NCBI GenBank assembly: GCA_030762935.1
Contig: CM060900.1
Coordinates: forward strand, 385,632,132-385,696,131
DNA from: Hymenopus coronatus
Taxonomy: Eukaryota > Arthropoda > Insecta > Mantodea > Hymenopodidae
Length of the DNA: 64,000 nucleotides
Direction of reading: 5' to 3'
The notes beneath the pieces were generated by a model that worked only from the letters and a program-made list of their open reading frames with translations, ran no database searches and was not told the origin of the DNA. Positions 12,947-22,412 of this stretch are shown one piece after another; position 1 is the first letter of the stretch, and every line of letters begins with the position of its first letter. A program made the translations under genes and the position numbers.

Positions 12947-13494
12947 CCAATAACCCAGTTGTAATGTTTGAGCTTTTGACATATTCGCAAATTTGCAGCT
13001 GGAATTATGACATCAGCCAGCATTTACATATGCGAACATTTTGTTTTAATGAAGCTAATAGAACCAAGATTAAGGATAAAACTGTCTGATATGAAAATGG
13101 TAGCTAGCATTAGACCTACCTTTCTAGTAACAGAAAAAAAACAACAATAAACAGAATTTCATATCACTACAACTTCAGATTTATAGTTTTAAAATTCTAT
13201 TCTCATTCCAACCAGATTAAGCTGAAACCTACTGTATTATTGTTGTTATTATTATTATTATTATTATTAAAAAGGCTATGTGTTAACTGGTTATAGTGAG
13301 TAGTGAAGATAACGGTATCCGCGTAATACTTTGTTGTCTTATGGAGAAAGCTTATATTATCTGTTCTGTGATAGAATAATGTAGTTTCATTTATTAAACC
13401 TAGTCGTATATATCGTGCATACGGACAACCGCATGTCATATTCTACTGTGTTCTTTCTTCACTCCTAAACATTTACTAGTATACTCAGTACTGG
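12947..13494. other. AT-rich DNA with (TTA)n
   Basis: A (TTA)n run of about 11 units lies near 13236-13270. Nothing else recognised. Confidence 0.55.
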
Positions 13495-13545
13495 TAGCCC
13501 TCAAAGTCATGTAGCGCACAGCCAACTGCTCTAAGGCGCTGTGTC
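13495..13545 (-). repeat. tRNA-like head fragment
   Basis: On the minus strand CCTTAGAGCAGTTGGCTGTG resembles a tRNA D-arm/A box. No B box is found downstream, so it is a fragment of a tRNA-derived repeat. Confidence 0.35.
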
Positions 13546-13689
13546 GACACTACTGCGCGCAGAATGCAATGTGCATTTTGTCCAATCTTGCTTCTTGCTC
13601 ACTTCTGTTTTCTTTAGCCGGCCAAGCCGCGATAGCACACAGCACAGATTTATTCACGCCGCCGTTATGAAGTGTAACCACGTTACTGC

Positions 13690-13800
13690 GCGAGGTGGCA
13701 CCTCGGTAATGTGAGAAGGTCGTGGGTTCTATTCCCGGGGCCACTCTTCCTGACCCATGAGTCTTTTAACCGTTTCCCCCAGTAGCTGTGAATCCTGGAA
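13690..13800 (+). repeat. tRNA-derived SINE head with short body
   Basis: GCGAGGTGGCACCTCGGT then GTCGTGGGTTCTATTCCCGG fit A-box and B-box spacing. The following CTTCCTGACCCATGAGTCTTT resembles the segment just after the head of the S4 SINE at 51.5 kb. The antisense reading of the B box gives APGIEPTTF, a translation often produced by tRNA SINEs, which explains the 64-residue minus-strand frame. Confidence 0.5.
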
Positions 13801-15439
13801 AGTATATGTAAATCACCTAAATTGTCCTGTTCCTATCACTTCCGTATGATCTGTTTCAGGGTTGCAGGACCAGGCGGCAGTAAACTGCGGTTTGCGCTGT
13901 ATTGTTTCTTGCACAATGTAGAGTCGCACTACCGTCCTATCGGGACGTGCTGTCGTGGTGTGGATCTACTCGGGAAATCCTGGAGGCTCGGAACTTGTGA
14001 GTTCAGTTCGGTCAGTATCGAGAGCATTCAATCGCGAAACATTAAGGACCCCGTTTCATTCTTGAGCCCGTTGTTTACCCTTTAGGTCTCTCCCCACACC
14101 CCTTTCTCCCTGGGGTCAAATAATTCGCAAAGGGCTCCAAGGGCCGATGGGTGTTGCTCTGCCACAGTGACTGGGAATCTCGTCCTTGAGTATGGTTGTT
14201 TAATGTAATTTGATGGAAACTTTTATTTCTCCTACAAAGCATTGCAAACTGCAATTTAAGTGTGGTGTGATTAATAGATTAGTTTTACAAGTGTTAGAAT
14301 GTAAGAATTATAGCATACTTAAAATATTTGAAAACACGTAACGAAACTTTATATTCGCCTTTGATTTCGGTGACACAGTTGTCTTATTTGTGATTTAGAT
14401 CTATATGTCGTTATAGAGCAGTCCTTTATCGATGTTACCACTGTTAGGACGCTACTAATATCTACAATTTCTTAGAAGCACTATACATCATATATCTATA
14501 GGTGCTAAACACAAAAGGTTAAGAAAAGCAAAAACAATTGCAACATAACATTAATCCCCTGGAATTTTCTAAAATTAAAAGCAATGTGATGCGCATCCTG
14601 CCGCCTTAACACATTTTCTTAATTTTCTTCTAAACCACCAATTACCGAGTGAGCCGATGCCGCGGAAACATGTGCAGTTCGCGTTCAGGAGCGTGGAGGT
14701 TCCATCCAGATTAACAATGCACTCTGAATTAGAGTTTATTATGATTCCCCTTGTGAATTAGGGAAATGTTTATTCTCCACGATTGTCATTCAATAATTCC
14801 CTTTCATATCATTTAATGATCATTTCTCGTGTTGTGTGGCTGCGCTGACAGATGTCGCGTATGCATGCGCATTGTAACTGCTGTCCTTGGCGTTGAGGCG
14901 GCGTTGTGGTTGCTGCCCTCATGGGGGCTGGGAAGTTTGAGGTAACCCGAAACCTGCGGTGTTGGCAGATGCATTGTGGATTCTGGGATGAATAATTTCA
15001 GTCACTGAGCTATAGGCCTCCGCGCTACCTCTGTAGCTTCTCTCCTTGCTCTCTGTAGATTCCTGAGATTTTCTCACTTCCTTCCTGCTGGAAAATACGC
15101 AGTGAATGAGCTGTCTCCCGCCGTTGTCTAGACTTTACCTTTACCCTCAACATTGATTAACCGTTTCATACTCTAAAATTGCTGTACTAAGCTTTAACGC
15201 ATCTGACTTAACCCTGCGAGTCTTGCCTATAAGAATACAGACATGAGAACTATATCATGGAACTGGTTAACTGAACGCACGGGGCTTCAGCCTGTCGATT
15301 TCCTCTTTCAGAATTAGTTTAGCAGTCCAGATAAATATAACCATAATTGCCTTCGGTTGCCATACTGTCTAAAGTCAGATTATTCTATTGAAATGTTCGA
15401 ATATCATGAAAATCTAAGATGATAAAGCTCTAGAGAGAG
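13801..15439. other. Mixed intergenic DNA; CpG-containing block at about 14640-15130
   Basis: An 87-residue + frame at 13822-14085 has no motif I recognise. The block at about 14640-15130 is GC- and CpG-richer than its surroundings and contains GCATGCGCA and GACAGATGTCGCG. It could be a repeat or a promoter-like segment, but I see no exon beside it. The rest is AT-rich and featureless. Confidence 0.3.
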
Positions 15440-16589
15440 AAAATGGCTTTTTTTTTCGTATATAAATAGTCAATTTGAACAGCGATATAATTCTGGTAAG
15501 AATCTATGTGTATTTTGACTTCGTAGTATCTAAGTAAATTTGATTGCGATACACTAATCACAGATTCCCGCTCTATGTGGTGAAACAACTGCTAATCACA
15601 GCTGCGACCTTTGAAGTGAAGTTAGATGACCGCATCAGGTGTTTGTTATAAGATTAGAAGTGAAGCTCATGAGACATCTGCAACGGTCTAAAGAATTAAT
15701 TTTCACCGACTCTCAGTTTCTTCCTCAATCAATAAGTCTTCCGTTCAGACCTTTAACAACCAAACAAAGAAACATAATCTGTTGGCTGCAGTTTTGAAAT
15801 TCACTGCTACAAAATACATTTCGGCAATCACTTTCTGAATGCTCAATAATTGGTGGTAGCATTTGTAGAGCCCAACAAAAATTAAACTGATCAGCAATTA
15901 GACGAGAGTCAATCAGCAGGTAATTTGATTTACTTTTCTACAACCGGGAATTAATCTTAAATACTCATATTATTTTCTGTAGTACTTAGTGTATAAAAAG
16001 ATGGGAATAGTATAACTGCAAAAAAACCATTTTGTGAGAACAAGTATATCGAGAAACAATTTTTTTATGTTTTGGTTTCATTTGCTAGAAACCACGTGTA
16101 TAAAATATTTTGGTATATATTAACTTGTTACTGTGGCAATGTTATGTATTATACTACGAGTATATCCAAAAAGGGGAGGATATATTGTGCAATTTATCGA
16201 AAAGCAGCTACCGAAGATGCTGTTGAGGAACTAAGATACAAAGTCACTTTAAGGCAATACTGAGGTTAATCAAATCTTTTTATAGGATTTATATTCCACA
16301 AAACTTCTGATAGGTTTTTGAGACTTTACGCAGAATTCGAATGAAACCACTCCCAGTGTCTCTTAAATTAAAACAAGCTGCAAGGAAACAAGATACAGAG
16401 GAGAAGAAATATATTTAAGGGGAGTAGTAGTTTGCTTTTTTTACTGCAGCTAGGAATCTGAGGTGACGTACTTTGTCACTTCCCAAAAACAACATATTTC
16501 AGTGGCTTCACATATAACAATCTTAATCAAATATGGTTTGCATATTATTAAAGTAACTATCTGCAATGCTAGTGAAATGATTTTCTTTT

Positions 16590-16785
16590 TTTATACAGTC
16601 TACAGGCGATGACACTAATGATACATGAAATGAAGATGGACCTGTGGAATGCGATGGCGGGGGAAACCGGACAAACCGGAAAAAATCCACTCCAGCGCCG
16701 CTTTATGCACCACAAATACCACATGCGGTCGCTTGGGATCGAACCCGGTGGTCAAACCACTCGGCCACGGCGCGCCCCTAGTAAA
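16590..16785 (-). repeat. tRNA-derived SINE, family S1, copy 2
   Basis: Minus-strand head near 16780 with GGCCGAGTGGTTTGA and GGGTTCGATCCC (A and B boxes), body with GGTGCATAAAGCGGCGCTGG, and a tail containing GTGTCATCGCCTG beside a poly-T-rich stretch. It sits in copy 1 of the 2-kb repeat and is absent from the collinear position of copy 2, so it inserted after the copies separated. Confidence 0.8.
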
Positions 16786-17126
16786 ATGTTGGCAGGAAAA
16801 TTTACATGAATTAGAACTTATGCAAAACTAAGAATTTTAAAAACCATTTATTAAATTACTAAACCTACATTATGCACAGTAATTTCACATTAGTTCAAGT
16901 ACAGGTCTTACGATTCTTTTAGATTTTGTAATTTATATTAAAAAAATTATTGTTTCCCACAAAATCTTGCATAAGAAACGGTGGGTACTAGTAAAGCGTA
17001 GGGAGCTAGCTATTTTGAATATCCAATTAAGTTATATATTTAGAGATGCTTTTTAATTAGCAACGTGCCTCCAAAGAGCTATTTCCTGGGATTAAATTTA
17101 AATTTCTGCTTCTTCAGTTTAGTATT

Positions 17127-17860
17127 ACGGTAACCAGGAGAACAGACAGTGAGGGAGTGTAGTTGAGCTTCCTGACGGTAGCTAGCGGGAAGAGCGTTAT
17201 CAGCTTCGGCTAAATTTTATCGATCAGGAGAACAGAGAGTGCCTAAAGGTAATCTAGCTTCTTGGTGGTAAGAGTGAGTGTGTGTGTGTGTGTGATGCTG
17301 TGTTACCAGCTTCGAATAATTTTTGTGGATCAGGAGAACAGACAGTGCGGAAAGGTAATCCACCTTCTTGTCGTTAAAGATGCAGTTGTAATGCGTCTTC
17401 GGTTACGGATTAAATTTGGCGATCAGGAAGTCATACATTGAACAAAGGTGAATGAAAATCTTGATGGTAAGTGGTGGGTAGAGCGATATCAGCTTCGGCT
17501 TACCCTCATCGATCAGGGGAACAGAGAGTACGGAAAGATAATCGAGCTTTTTGAAAGAAATATGAATGACGTGCTCTCAGCTTCGGATAAATTTTGTCTA
17601 TCATAAGAACAAGCAGTAAAAGAAAGTATTAAAGCAAGTTGGCGAAAAGTGGCGGGAAGAGCGTTATCAGTTTAGGCTAACCTGTATCGATCAAGAGAAT
17701 ATAGAGCGCGAGAAGACGATCGAGATATTTAGAGGTAAGTGCAAGTGTTATGCTGCACTATCAGGTTCAGATTACGTTTATCGATCAGGAGAACAACAGT
17801 GAGAAAGAGTAATCGAACTTCTTGTCGATAAGTGGTGGAAAGAGCGTTATCAGTAGGGAG
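17127..17860. repeat. Degenerate minisatellite, about 8 units of 81-107 bp
   Basis: Units start at GATCAGGAGAACAGA-like motifs near 17132, 17222, 17329, 17421, 17510, 17591, 17689 and 17784. Each continues with AAGGTAATCGAGCTTCTTG-like and AGAGCGTTATCAGCTTCGG-like segments. A (GT)n run sits inside the second unit at about 17277-17294. Two units of the same repeat occur at 27740-27930. Confidence 0.8.
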
Positions 17861-18139
17861 CTGATTCTTATGTACATAATTTTTTCTTCAAACATATAAA
17901 CGACTTCAAAAAAGGAAAACACCGAAAAAAGGATCATGAGCACAAATATGAAATCCTATTTCACATAAAGATACACTTTTTTAGGGAAAAAAGTTAGATA
18001 TATTAGAGGGGATACCCGCCACATCACAAGGATAAGTTCACCAAGTTTACGCATAGTTCTGACGTACGCCACAGCGGCGCTAATATACATAAGGTTGATA
18101 ACTCACCTCAATAAACATAGATGACGCCACAGGTAATTG
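17861..18139. other. No recognisable feature
   Basis: Short AT-rich interval between the minisatellite and the Jockey relic. Confidence 0.5.
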
Positions 18140-18551
18140 GTATGCCAAAGCAGACTTAATTCTATGAATTGAAACTTAAAGCAACCAACGATGGCTACAG
18201 TAATTCTAGTGCCAACGCGGACTCACAACAAATTACGCAAAACCACTGTAGTTGTAATACGTTGGATTATCACCATAAGAAAAGCCCCAGGGACAGACGA
18301 AACACTAAATGTGGTACTGAAGAACTTTCCAGTTAGAGCACGGAAGCTTCTAGCCGAAGTATTTAACTTCACGCTCAACAACGGCAGATTACCTCCAGTT
18401 GGGAAGGCAGCTGAAATACTTTTGTTCCCTAAGGAAACTAAGAATTTGGCATTACCTATCAATTTAAGGCTATTTATCTTTTAGCACCATTGGCAAGTTA
18501 TAGAAAAAAGTAATATTAAACCGCCTCCAGACACACATACACAAACACAAC
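18140..18551 (+). pseudogene. Jockey-type LINE reverse transcriptase, 5' fragment
   Basis: The open frame at 18191-18484 contains IRKAPGTDE, VVLKNFP, LFNFTLNNG-like spacing and LPINLR, which are the KAPGPDG..LPNxYRP landmarks at the N-terminal side of a Jockey-clade reverse transcriptase. After a frameshift near 18478 the reading continues as STIGKL, a stop, then KKVILNRLQ up to the junction at about 18551, where the Penelope-like element begins. The remainder of the same domain resumes at 23134 in the same orientation. The relic is inactive, and no ORF1 or endonuclease was recognised upstream. Confidence 0.75.
18543..18551 (+). repeat. Possible target-site duplication of the PLE, left
   Basis: AAACACAAC at the left junction resembles AAACAACAC at about 23135-23143 on the right. 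The match is imperfect and low in complexity. Confidence 0.35.
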
Positions 18552-18597
18552 TTACAGATGATTTCACGGGGAAGCAACCGCGTTAAATTGGAAACGG

Positions 18598-18609
18598 AGT
18601 AATTCAAGG
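18598..18609 (+). repeat. Target-site duplication of S3 SINE, left
   Basis: AGTAATTCAAGG, repeated exactly at 18958-18969. Confidence 0.85.
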
Positions 18610-18957
18610 GGTCGTCTCCTTAGCGCGGTGGTAGCGCAGCTGCATACCAAGCGGGAGACCTGGGTTCGATCCCCAGTACCGGCGTGGGGATTTTTCCCCC
18701 GCTGGGAGACCTGGACCGGGGTGCACTCAGCCTCGTGAGGTCCATGGGGGGCCAATTGAGGAGCTACTTGATGGAGAATTAGCGGCTCCAGGTCGTGAGG
18801 ACCGCATTAGCCGGCCGGGAGGGGCTCGAGGCGCTGACCACGTCTCACCCTCCAATACTGCACCCCATCCATGACGTCTGTAATGGACCGAGATGGGGGA
18901 CGCAGCGGCCGGGCGGTGGGCCAAGGCTCCCCGTGAGCTGTCGTGCCATGGAGTTAT
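18610..18957 (+). repeat. tRNA-derived SINE, family S3, full-length copy
   Basis: The head has TTAGCGCGGTGGTAGCGCAG (A box) and GGGTTCGATCCCCAG (B box), the standard tRNA-derived pol III promoter arrangement. The body reads TTTTTCCCCCGCTGG, CAATTGAGGAGCTACTTGAT, CCGCATTAGCCGGC and CACCCCATCCATGACG, ending near GGGCGGTGGGCC. A perfect 12-bp target-site duplication flanks it inside the PLE terminal repeat, so it is younger than the PLE. Other copies lie at 10465-10670 and 62082-62375. Minus-strand frames across it are artefacts. Confidence 0.9.
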
Positions 18958-18969
18958 AGTAATTCAAGG
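18958..18969 (+). repeat. Target-site duplication of S3 SINE, right
   Basis: AGTAATTCAAGG, identical to 18598-18609. Confidence 0.85.
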
Positions 18970-18971
18970 TA

Positions 18972-19001
18972 TTTCCATACTGACTCCTTGGTATTCGTCA
19001 G
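18972..19001 (-). other. Hammerhead-ribozyme-like core, left PLE repeat
   Basis: On the minus strand CTGACGA (18995-19001) is followed by ATAC, a loop, GTAT (a perfect 4-bp helix) and GGAAA (18972-18976). This resembles the hammerhead order CUGANGA, helix II, GAAA, with one extra G. PLE terminal repeats are known to carry hammerhead motifs. Helices I and III and the cleavage site are not convincingly visible, so the call is tentative. Confidence 0.35.
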
Positions 19002-19139
19002 GGATCTGGCAAAACTGGCGTAGAACCGAATATTTATAGCCTCGGCGTGTACCTATAGTTGTGTTCAGCACCACCCAATCCTAGATTCCTGCTCGAGATC
19101 TGTGATAGGGTAAGACGAGCTCATTTTCTGATTTTTGAG

Positions 19140-19465
19140 CCGTGTAGCGTTCTTCCATCCAAGTGTAGACCACGCCCAATACTGCTTAACTTCCTTGATC
19201 TAGTAACAGGTCTATACATAGCTTCCAGCGTGATCTTCTCTCTAGTCCGCTTCTGATGTATTGAGGTCATGCATACAAGTAATGTCGACGCCCAATATTG
19301 CTATTCTCTTAGTACATATTTATTGACAAATCTTCGCGTAGTTTCTAGCTTATGTCTTTCTGTGATACACCCTTGCCTCGCGATGCATCCCCCCATTCAT
19401 AGTGTTGCTCACATCTAATGCTGCTGAACTTCACAGACCGTTGAGAATACTCAGATGGAGCGTAG
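19140..19465 (-). repeat. Three tandem 5S-rRNA-like units in the PLE
   Basis: On the minus strand three segments resemble the internal control region and flanks of arthropod 5S rRNA. Unit 3 is clearest, with GATCAAGGAAGTTAAGCAG then TATTGGGCGTGG then ACACTTGGATGG. Unit 2 has AATATTGGGCGTCG and ATTACTTGTATGCATGACC. Unit 1 has GTGAAGTTCAGCAGCATT and GAATGGGGGG. Equivalent positions are 116 and 123 bp apart, close to the length of 5S rRNA (about 120), so the units sit head to tail without spacer. All are too diverged to be functional 5S genes. A partial unit also lies in the right repeat at about 22832-22875. Confidence 0.6.
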
Positions 19466-19469
19466 AATC

Positions 19470-19860
19470 CTTTCAATTTGTTTTAAACATGTTGGGCAGA
19501 TTTTGCCAGGCCTCACTTAGCTGATTGCCCCGGTCCCTGTTATCCCGAATCCTAATTTCAGTGCTCTCCTTGAAGACATGACCCCAGTAATTATTAGCTT
19601 TCATAACTATCGCTGTTGTAGGGTCATTTTCAATAGAATGTTCTGCCACTGCGGATTTGTCCACATAAAGCAGGCTAATGTGGCGTTCATGTTCTTGGCA
19701 TCTCTCTTCATAGTTCGGCTCGTGTGCTCTAGGTATGAGGGACAACATTGGCAAGGAATCTCATACACCCCTGGTGTCCTGCGTCCTACGTCATCCTTAA
19801 CGGAGCGCATCGTGATTTTGATCTTACTGGGCAATATGTGTATGGTACAGATGTAACCAT
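19470..19860 (-). pseudogene. Penelope GIY-YIG endonuclease domain, frameshifted
   Basis: Reading on the minus strand, RRTPGVYEIPCQC opens a GIY-YIG-type domain as in Penelope elements (GVYxIPCxCG). The expected Y-x-G second motif is degraded to SYLEHTSR. After a frameshift near 19700 the other frame gives EERCQEHERHISL and SAVAEHSIEND, then KESTEIRIRDN, which carries the family's glutamate region. It ends with a stop near 19473. The domain normally nicks target DNA for insertion. Frameshift and motif loss make it inactive here. The 5S-like units follow directly. Confidence 0.8.
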
Positions 19861-20024
19861 GTAGAATTCCCTAAGGCAATTTGGTTGGAAAGACTGCCGC
19901 AGTCAGCAATGTAGGCCTTGATTTTGTTTTCTTACTCCATAATGGATACATTTTCCTTCCTGTATTTTCCTTTAACCTTAATCAGTGCTCTGCGAATATC
20001 CGCCATATGGTAACCATTCTCGCT
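19861..20024 (-). pseudogene. Penelope linker between reverse transcriptase and endonuclease
   Basis: The minus strand gives SENGYHMADIRRAL near 20020, matching the NGY..xxI..AL segment that follows the reverse transcriptase in Penelope proteins, then a basic stretch before the endonuclease. The reading is cut at 20025-20032 by the LINE insertion and resumes at 21178. Confidence 0.6.
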
Positions 20025-20032
20025 TAATGTAT
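20025..20032 (+). repeat. Target-site duplication of LINE copy A, left
   Basis: TAATGTAT, repeated exactly at 21170-21177, on either side of the truncated LINE. Confidence 0.8.
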
Positions 20033-21169
20033 GAATGAATGAATAAGTGTATTTATTGACATAGCAATATCATACATAGAATTTCAACAGACGCACGGGT
20101 CCACAGACCGTACGTGCTTTTGTAATACACATTACAAGCAATATTAAAACAGCAACAACAACAAACAATTAAAAGAGTAAACACGAAAATAAAAAGACAA
20201 AGGAAATACACAGTCAAAAGCAATATTAAACAACAATAAAGAATTAAGAGTGAACCCAAAAACAAAAATACAAAGATATTCAAATATAGCAATTTAAATT
20301 TACAGCACAGAGTACACTTTCATAAATGCACTCTCTTATAATAGATAGTTACACTTAAAATACTTATATACACATAATATATACACCATATATAAAACCA
20401 TAGCACAACAGTGACCTAAGTATGACATAATATTTATGTATGTAGAACATTGTAGTCACTTTTGTTTAGTTGATCTTATTCCTCCCCCCCCCCTTCTCTA
20501 TTGGCAACCTCCTCAGATCTCAGCTGTCTTGCCTTAAGTATAAATTTACCTAGCCCGTCCATGTGTTCCGTGCTTGCCAGTAGCGTCCAACAGGCTTCTA
20601 GCCCTACATTCACAGTGGTAAAAAATCCCGGCAAATATTTTTCCCGCCATTCCTCCGTACCCCTACATCTTGCCAAGATGTGAGTCCACGACTCTTCCTC
20701 CTCGCAAATGGGACAGATTCTCGTACCATTATCGTCAGAAATGTTCGTGCTCCTCCATGCTCCTAGTCTAATCCACGCGAGTCCCTCTCTAATGAGTTTG
20801 GTACCTGTTTAGATGTATTGCTCCATACCCCATTCCGATTTCAGCCCAGACTGTACTTCTAATGACACCTTCTCTGTGCATTGCGCAATTATTTGCTGTC
20901 TGTGAATATCACAGAGACGTTTCTTAATTTTTCTCCAAATACTTCGCCTGTTTTCCTGCCCCGCCATCCAAATGTCTCCCATCCCAATGGTTTCCAAACC
21001 TTTCTTTAATTTTGATGCCCACGTCGAACTACCTTCCATTCGCAACTGTTCACGATAGCCGACTGCCCTAATTAGAGATTGGTTTCCGTGAACGATTCAC
21101 ATCCAATATTTAACTGCTCTGATTTTGCACTCTATCGTTTCACTATGCCCCCCGAATTAGAAAATAAGG
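20033..21169 (-). mobile_element. 5'-truncated LINE, copy A, inside the PLE
   Basis: Closely related to the 3' part of the LINE at 46570-48892. The 3' end is at the low coordinate, with a (GAAT)n tail at 20033-20043 on the + strand. Minus-strand reading gives QENRRSIWRKIKKRLCDI, EWGMEQYI and RCRGTEEWREKYLPGFF from the C-terminal part of the polyprotein. Here the codon that is a stop in copy B is serine (SGLKSEWGM), but a new stop follows MEQYI. Truncation lies near 21153, followed by about 16 bp of extra sequence before the target duplication. Confidence 0.85.
20476..21045 (-). pseudogene. LINE copy A C-terminal polyprotein fragment
   Basis: Two open pieces, 21045-20809 and 20676-20476. The upstream piece has KLKKGLETIGMGDIWMAGQE and SLEVQSGLKSEWGMEQYI and ends in a stop. 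Between them the frame covers the CPICEEEES..H..ARC finger, a CCHC-like C-terminal zinc finger found at the same place in copy B. The downstream piece has RGTEEWREKYLPGFF and ends in a Glu/Gly-rich tail encoded by a poly-C tract. No catalytic residues are present. Confidence 0.75.
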
Positions 21170-21177
21170 TAATGTAT
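21170..21177 (+). repeat. Target-site duplication of LINE copy A, right
   Basis: TAATGTAT, identical to 20025-20032. Confidence 0.8.
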
Positions 21178-21480
21178 AGTTGATTTCTGACTGGAGACTA
21201 TCAGAATCAGATATACTAAAGAATCTATGAAATAATGTTATTAAGGCCCCTTGTGTTTGAGCAGGATAATGGCAACTCCGGCAGTTGAGCTACACATCTG
21301 TATGTGGGGGCTTCCTGTATACACTATTTTCTATGGATCCGTCAGTGTTCCTGTAAATGAAAATATCCAGGAAAAGCAAGGTGCCCTTGAACTCAACCTC
21401 CATGGTGAACTGCATATTTGGATTCTTTTTTCAGTGGAGGGGAAATATGCATTATTACATTCGACCCCCAACAGAAGTGC
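21178..21480 (-). pseudogene. Penelope reverse transcriptase, C-terminal fragment
   Basis: The minus strand gives NMQFTMEVEFKGTLLFLDI, then YRNTDGSIENSVYRKPPHTD, then a PAQTQGAL..LFHR..SISDSDS stretch. This corresponds to the FTMExExxGxLPFLDI, VYRKPTHTD and HHPxxxKxGVLxTLxHR landmarks of Penelope reverse transcriptases, downstream of the catalytic YVDD. Stops interrupt the frame. The catalytic part is not recognised: upstream of about 21480 the similarity fades and a gag-like ORF region begins. Confidence 0.8.
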
Positions 21481-21563
21481 CATGGCTGGGAGGATTTGTG
21501 GGGTTCTCCGCTTCACTGTGGCACGTAATAAAACGTAGATAGCTTAAATACTCGTGCAGTTTA

Positions 21564-21585
21564 GCTAAGCGTGGTCCCGCTTAGC
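21564..21585. other. Perfect 8-bp hairpin
   Basis: GCTAAGCG, a 6-nt loop, then CGCTTAGC. It lies in the roughly 200-bp gap between the gag-like ORF stop and the PLE reverse-transcriptase relic. Its role is unknown. Confidence 0.6.
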
Positions 21586-21743
21586 ACCCGCTTTAGTAAG
21601 GCAAAAGATGGAAATGGGTGGGAGCGGGTGATAATTTGCTGCTAAGCTATACAAATGAAACCTGACTGCAGCTTAGGGGAATAGAAGGTGATATTGGAAA
21701 GGAATAATAGAATAGGTTGAGAAGGATTTGTCGTACCTGTAAT

Positions 21744-22412
21744 TCAGCTATACATCAAACGACTCATAAACTCCTGGTAGAAGGCTGACTTCCCTGCCCT
21801 GGCGTTAGTTCGACGCTGGACAGGAGGAACCCATAGATCTGTAAGTGATTGCCCCTCAGCTTGGACAGGAGAAGGCGTGGTGTCGAGTTGGCAATTCGAG
21901 CGAAAGAGTTCGGCGGAGTATGTCGCTTGCTGTAGGAGGACCTTCTTGAGCTGCAGATCGAGGTTATCCACATGTGCTGACAGGTCAGCTGTTGTAGACT
22001 GCAGAGTTGTGGCTGCTGCGGTGGTAGAAGCTTGCAGCTCCTGAAGCTTCTCGACGATAACGGTGATGTGCGCTTCTTCCAGCGCAGCTAAACGAGCACC
22101 GAAGTTCAAGATCTCCACATGGAGGTCCTGAATAGCTTCCCGTGTCGCTGCCTCAGTCGAGGGTACAGGTGGTGATGCGTCGGCAATGGCAGTCTGCGGA
22201 GGTGCTATCCTGGACTTCGGATATTGAGGGCCCATCCCGTGTAGGGTACTGTGCCAAGACAGGTGGCGACAGAGGCCATGCCAATTGCAATCAGCGGTGG
22301 CGGAGCTGGAATCACAATAGTGGCACCGCGGCGGTGAGGTGCAGGCGTCGACTTTGTGCCCGAAGGCACAGCAGCGTGTGCAGGGCCTGATGTTCCCCTT
22401 GGCTGCCCTCAA
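21744..22412 (-). CDS. Gag-like LINE ORF1, C-terminal part (zinc knuckles plus coiled coil)
   Basis: The longest clean frame of the nest, 222 residues. It begins in a cysteine/histidine-rich region: CTRCCAFGHKVDAC (C-x2-C-x4-H-x4-C knuckle, about residues 11-24) followed by CHYC. Residues 70-170 are Ala/Leu/Glu/Gln-rich with heptad-like spacing, suggesting a coiled coil. The C-terminus is SLTDLWVPPVQRR and a basic stretch. This is typical of the nucleic-acid-binding ORF1 of Jockey-group LINEs. Sequence upstream on the same strand (22413-22782) holds the N-terminus in other frames, so the ORF is frameshifted. It is opposite in strand to the enclosing Jockey relic, so it does not belong to that copy. 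Confidence 0.65.
   Translation of the reverse strand: MRAAKGNIRPCTRCCAFGHKVDACTSPPRCHYCDSSSATADCNWHGLCRHLSWHSTLHGMGPQYPKSRIAPPQTAIADASPPVPSTEAATREAIQDLHVEILNFGARLAALEEAHITVIVEKLQELQASTTAAATTLQSTTADLSAHVDNLDLQLKKVLLQQATYSAELFRSNCQLDTTPSPVQAEGQSLTDLWVPPVQRRTNARAGKSAFYQEFMSRLMYS

Larger units (their letters stand above)
15440..17860 (+). repeat. Unclassified dispersed repeat of about 2 kb, copy 1, with terminal minisatellite
   Basis: Collinear with 25985-27940 over its whole length apart from insertions. Shared blocks in order include AGCTGCTAATCACAGCTG (one base off), CAGGTGTTTG.TATAAGATTA, AAACCACGTGTAT, a CACTCCCAGT block, TGGCAGGAAAA, GAGAAACGGTGG (one base off), then the GATCAGGAGAACAGA minisatellite. 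Copy 1 carries an extra S1 SINE at 16590-16785; copy 2 has extra sequence near 26720-27140. No transposase, reverse transcriptase, terminal inverted repeat or LTR was recognised. The strand given is arbitrary. Confidence 0.7.
18552..19245 (-). repeat. PLE terminal repeat, left copy
   Basis: Inverted relative of 22832-23133, interrupted by the S3 SINE at 18610-18957. Shared minus-strand landmarks are CTTGGATGG, ATGAGCTCGT, CAGATCTCG, GCTGAACACAACTA.AGG, GCTATAAATATTCG, CGCCAGTTTTGCCAG, CCCTGACGA and CCCGTGAAATCAT.TGTAA. The outermost block, 18552-18583, matches 23103-23133, which fixes the element ends. Confidence 0.75.

Noticed and set aside
14640..15130. Host promoter or CpG island
   Set aside because: Somewhat CpG-rich with an NRF1-like GCATGCGCA, but no exon, splice site or downstream coding sequence is visible; kept only as an unassigned block.
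17127..17860. CRISPR-like array
   Set aside because: Unit length is about 93 bp, units are diverged throughout with no constant repeat/unique spacer alternation, and the context is eukaryotic.
18191..18484. Considered a stand-alone host gene
   Set aside because: KAPG, VLKN and LPIN landmarks identify a Jockey reverse transcriptase whose remainder lies beyond the PLE insertion.
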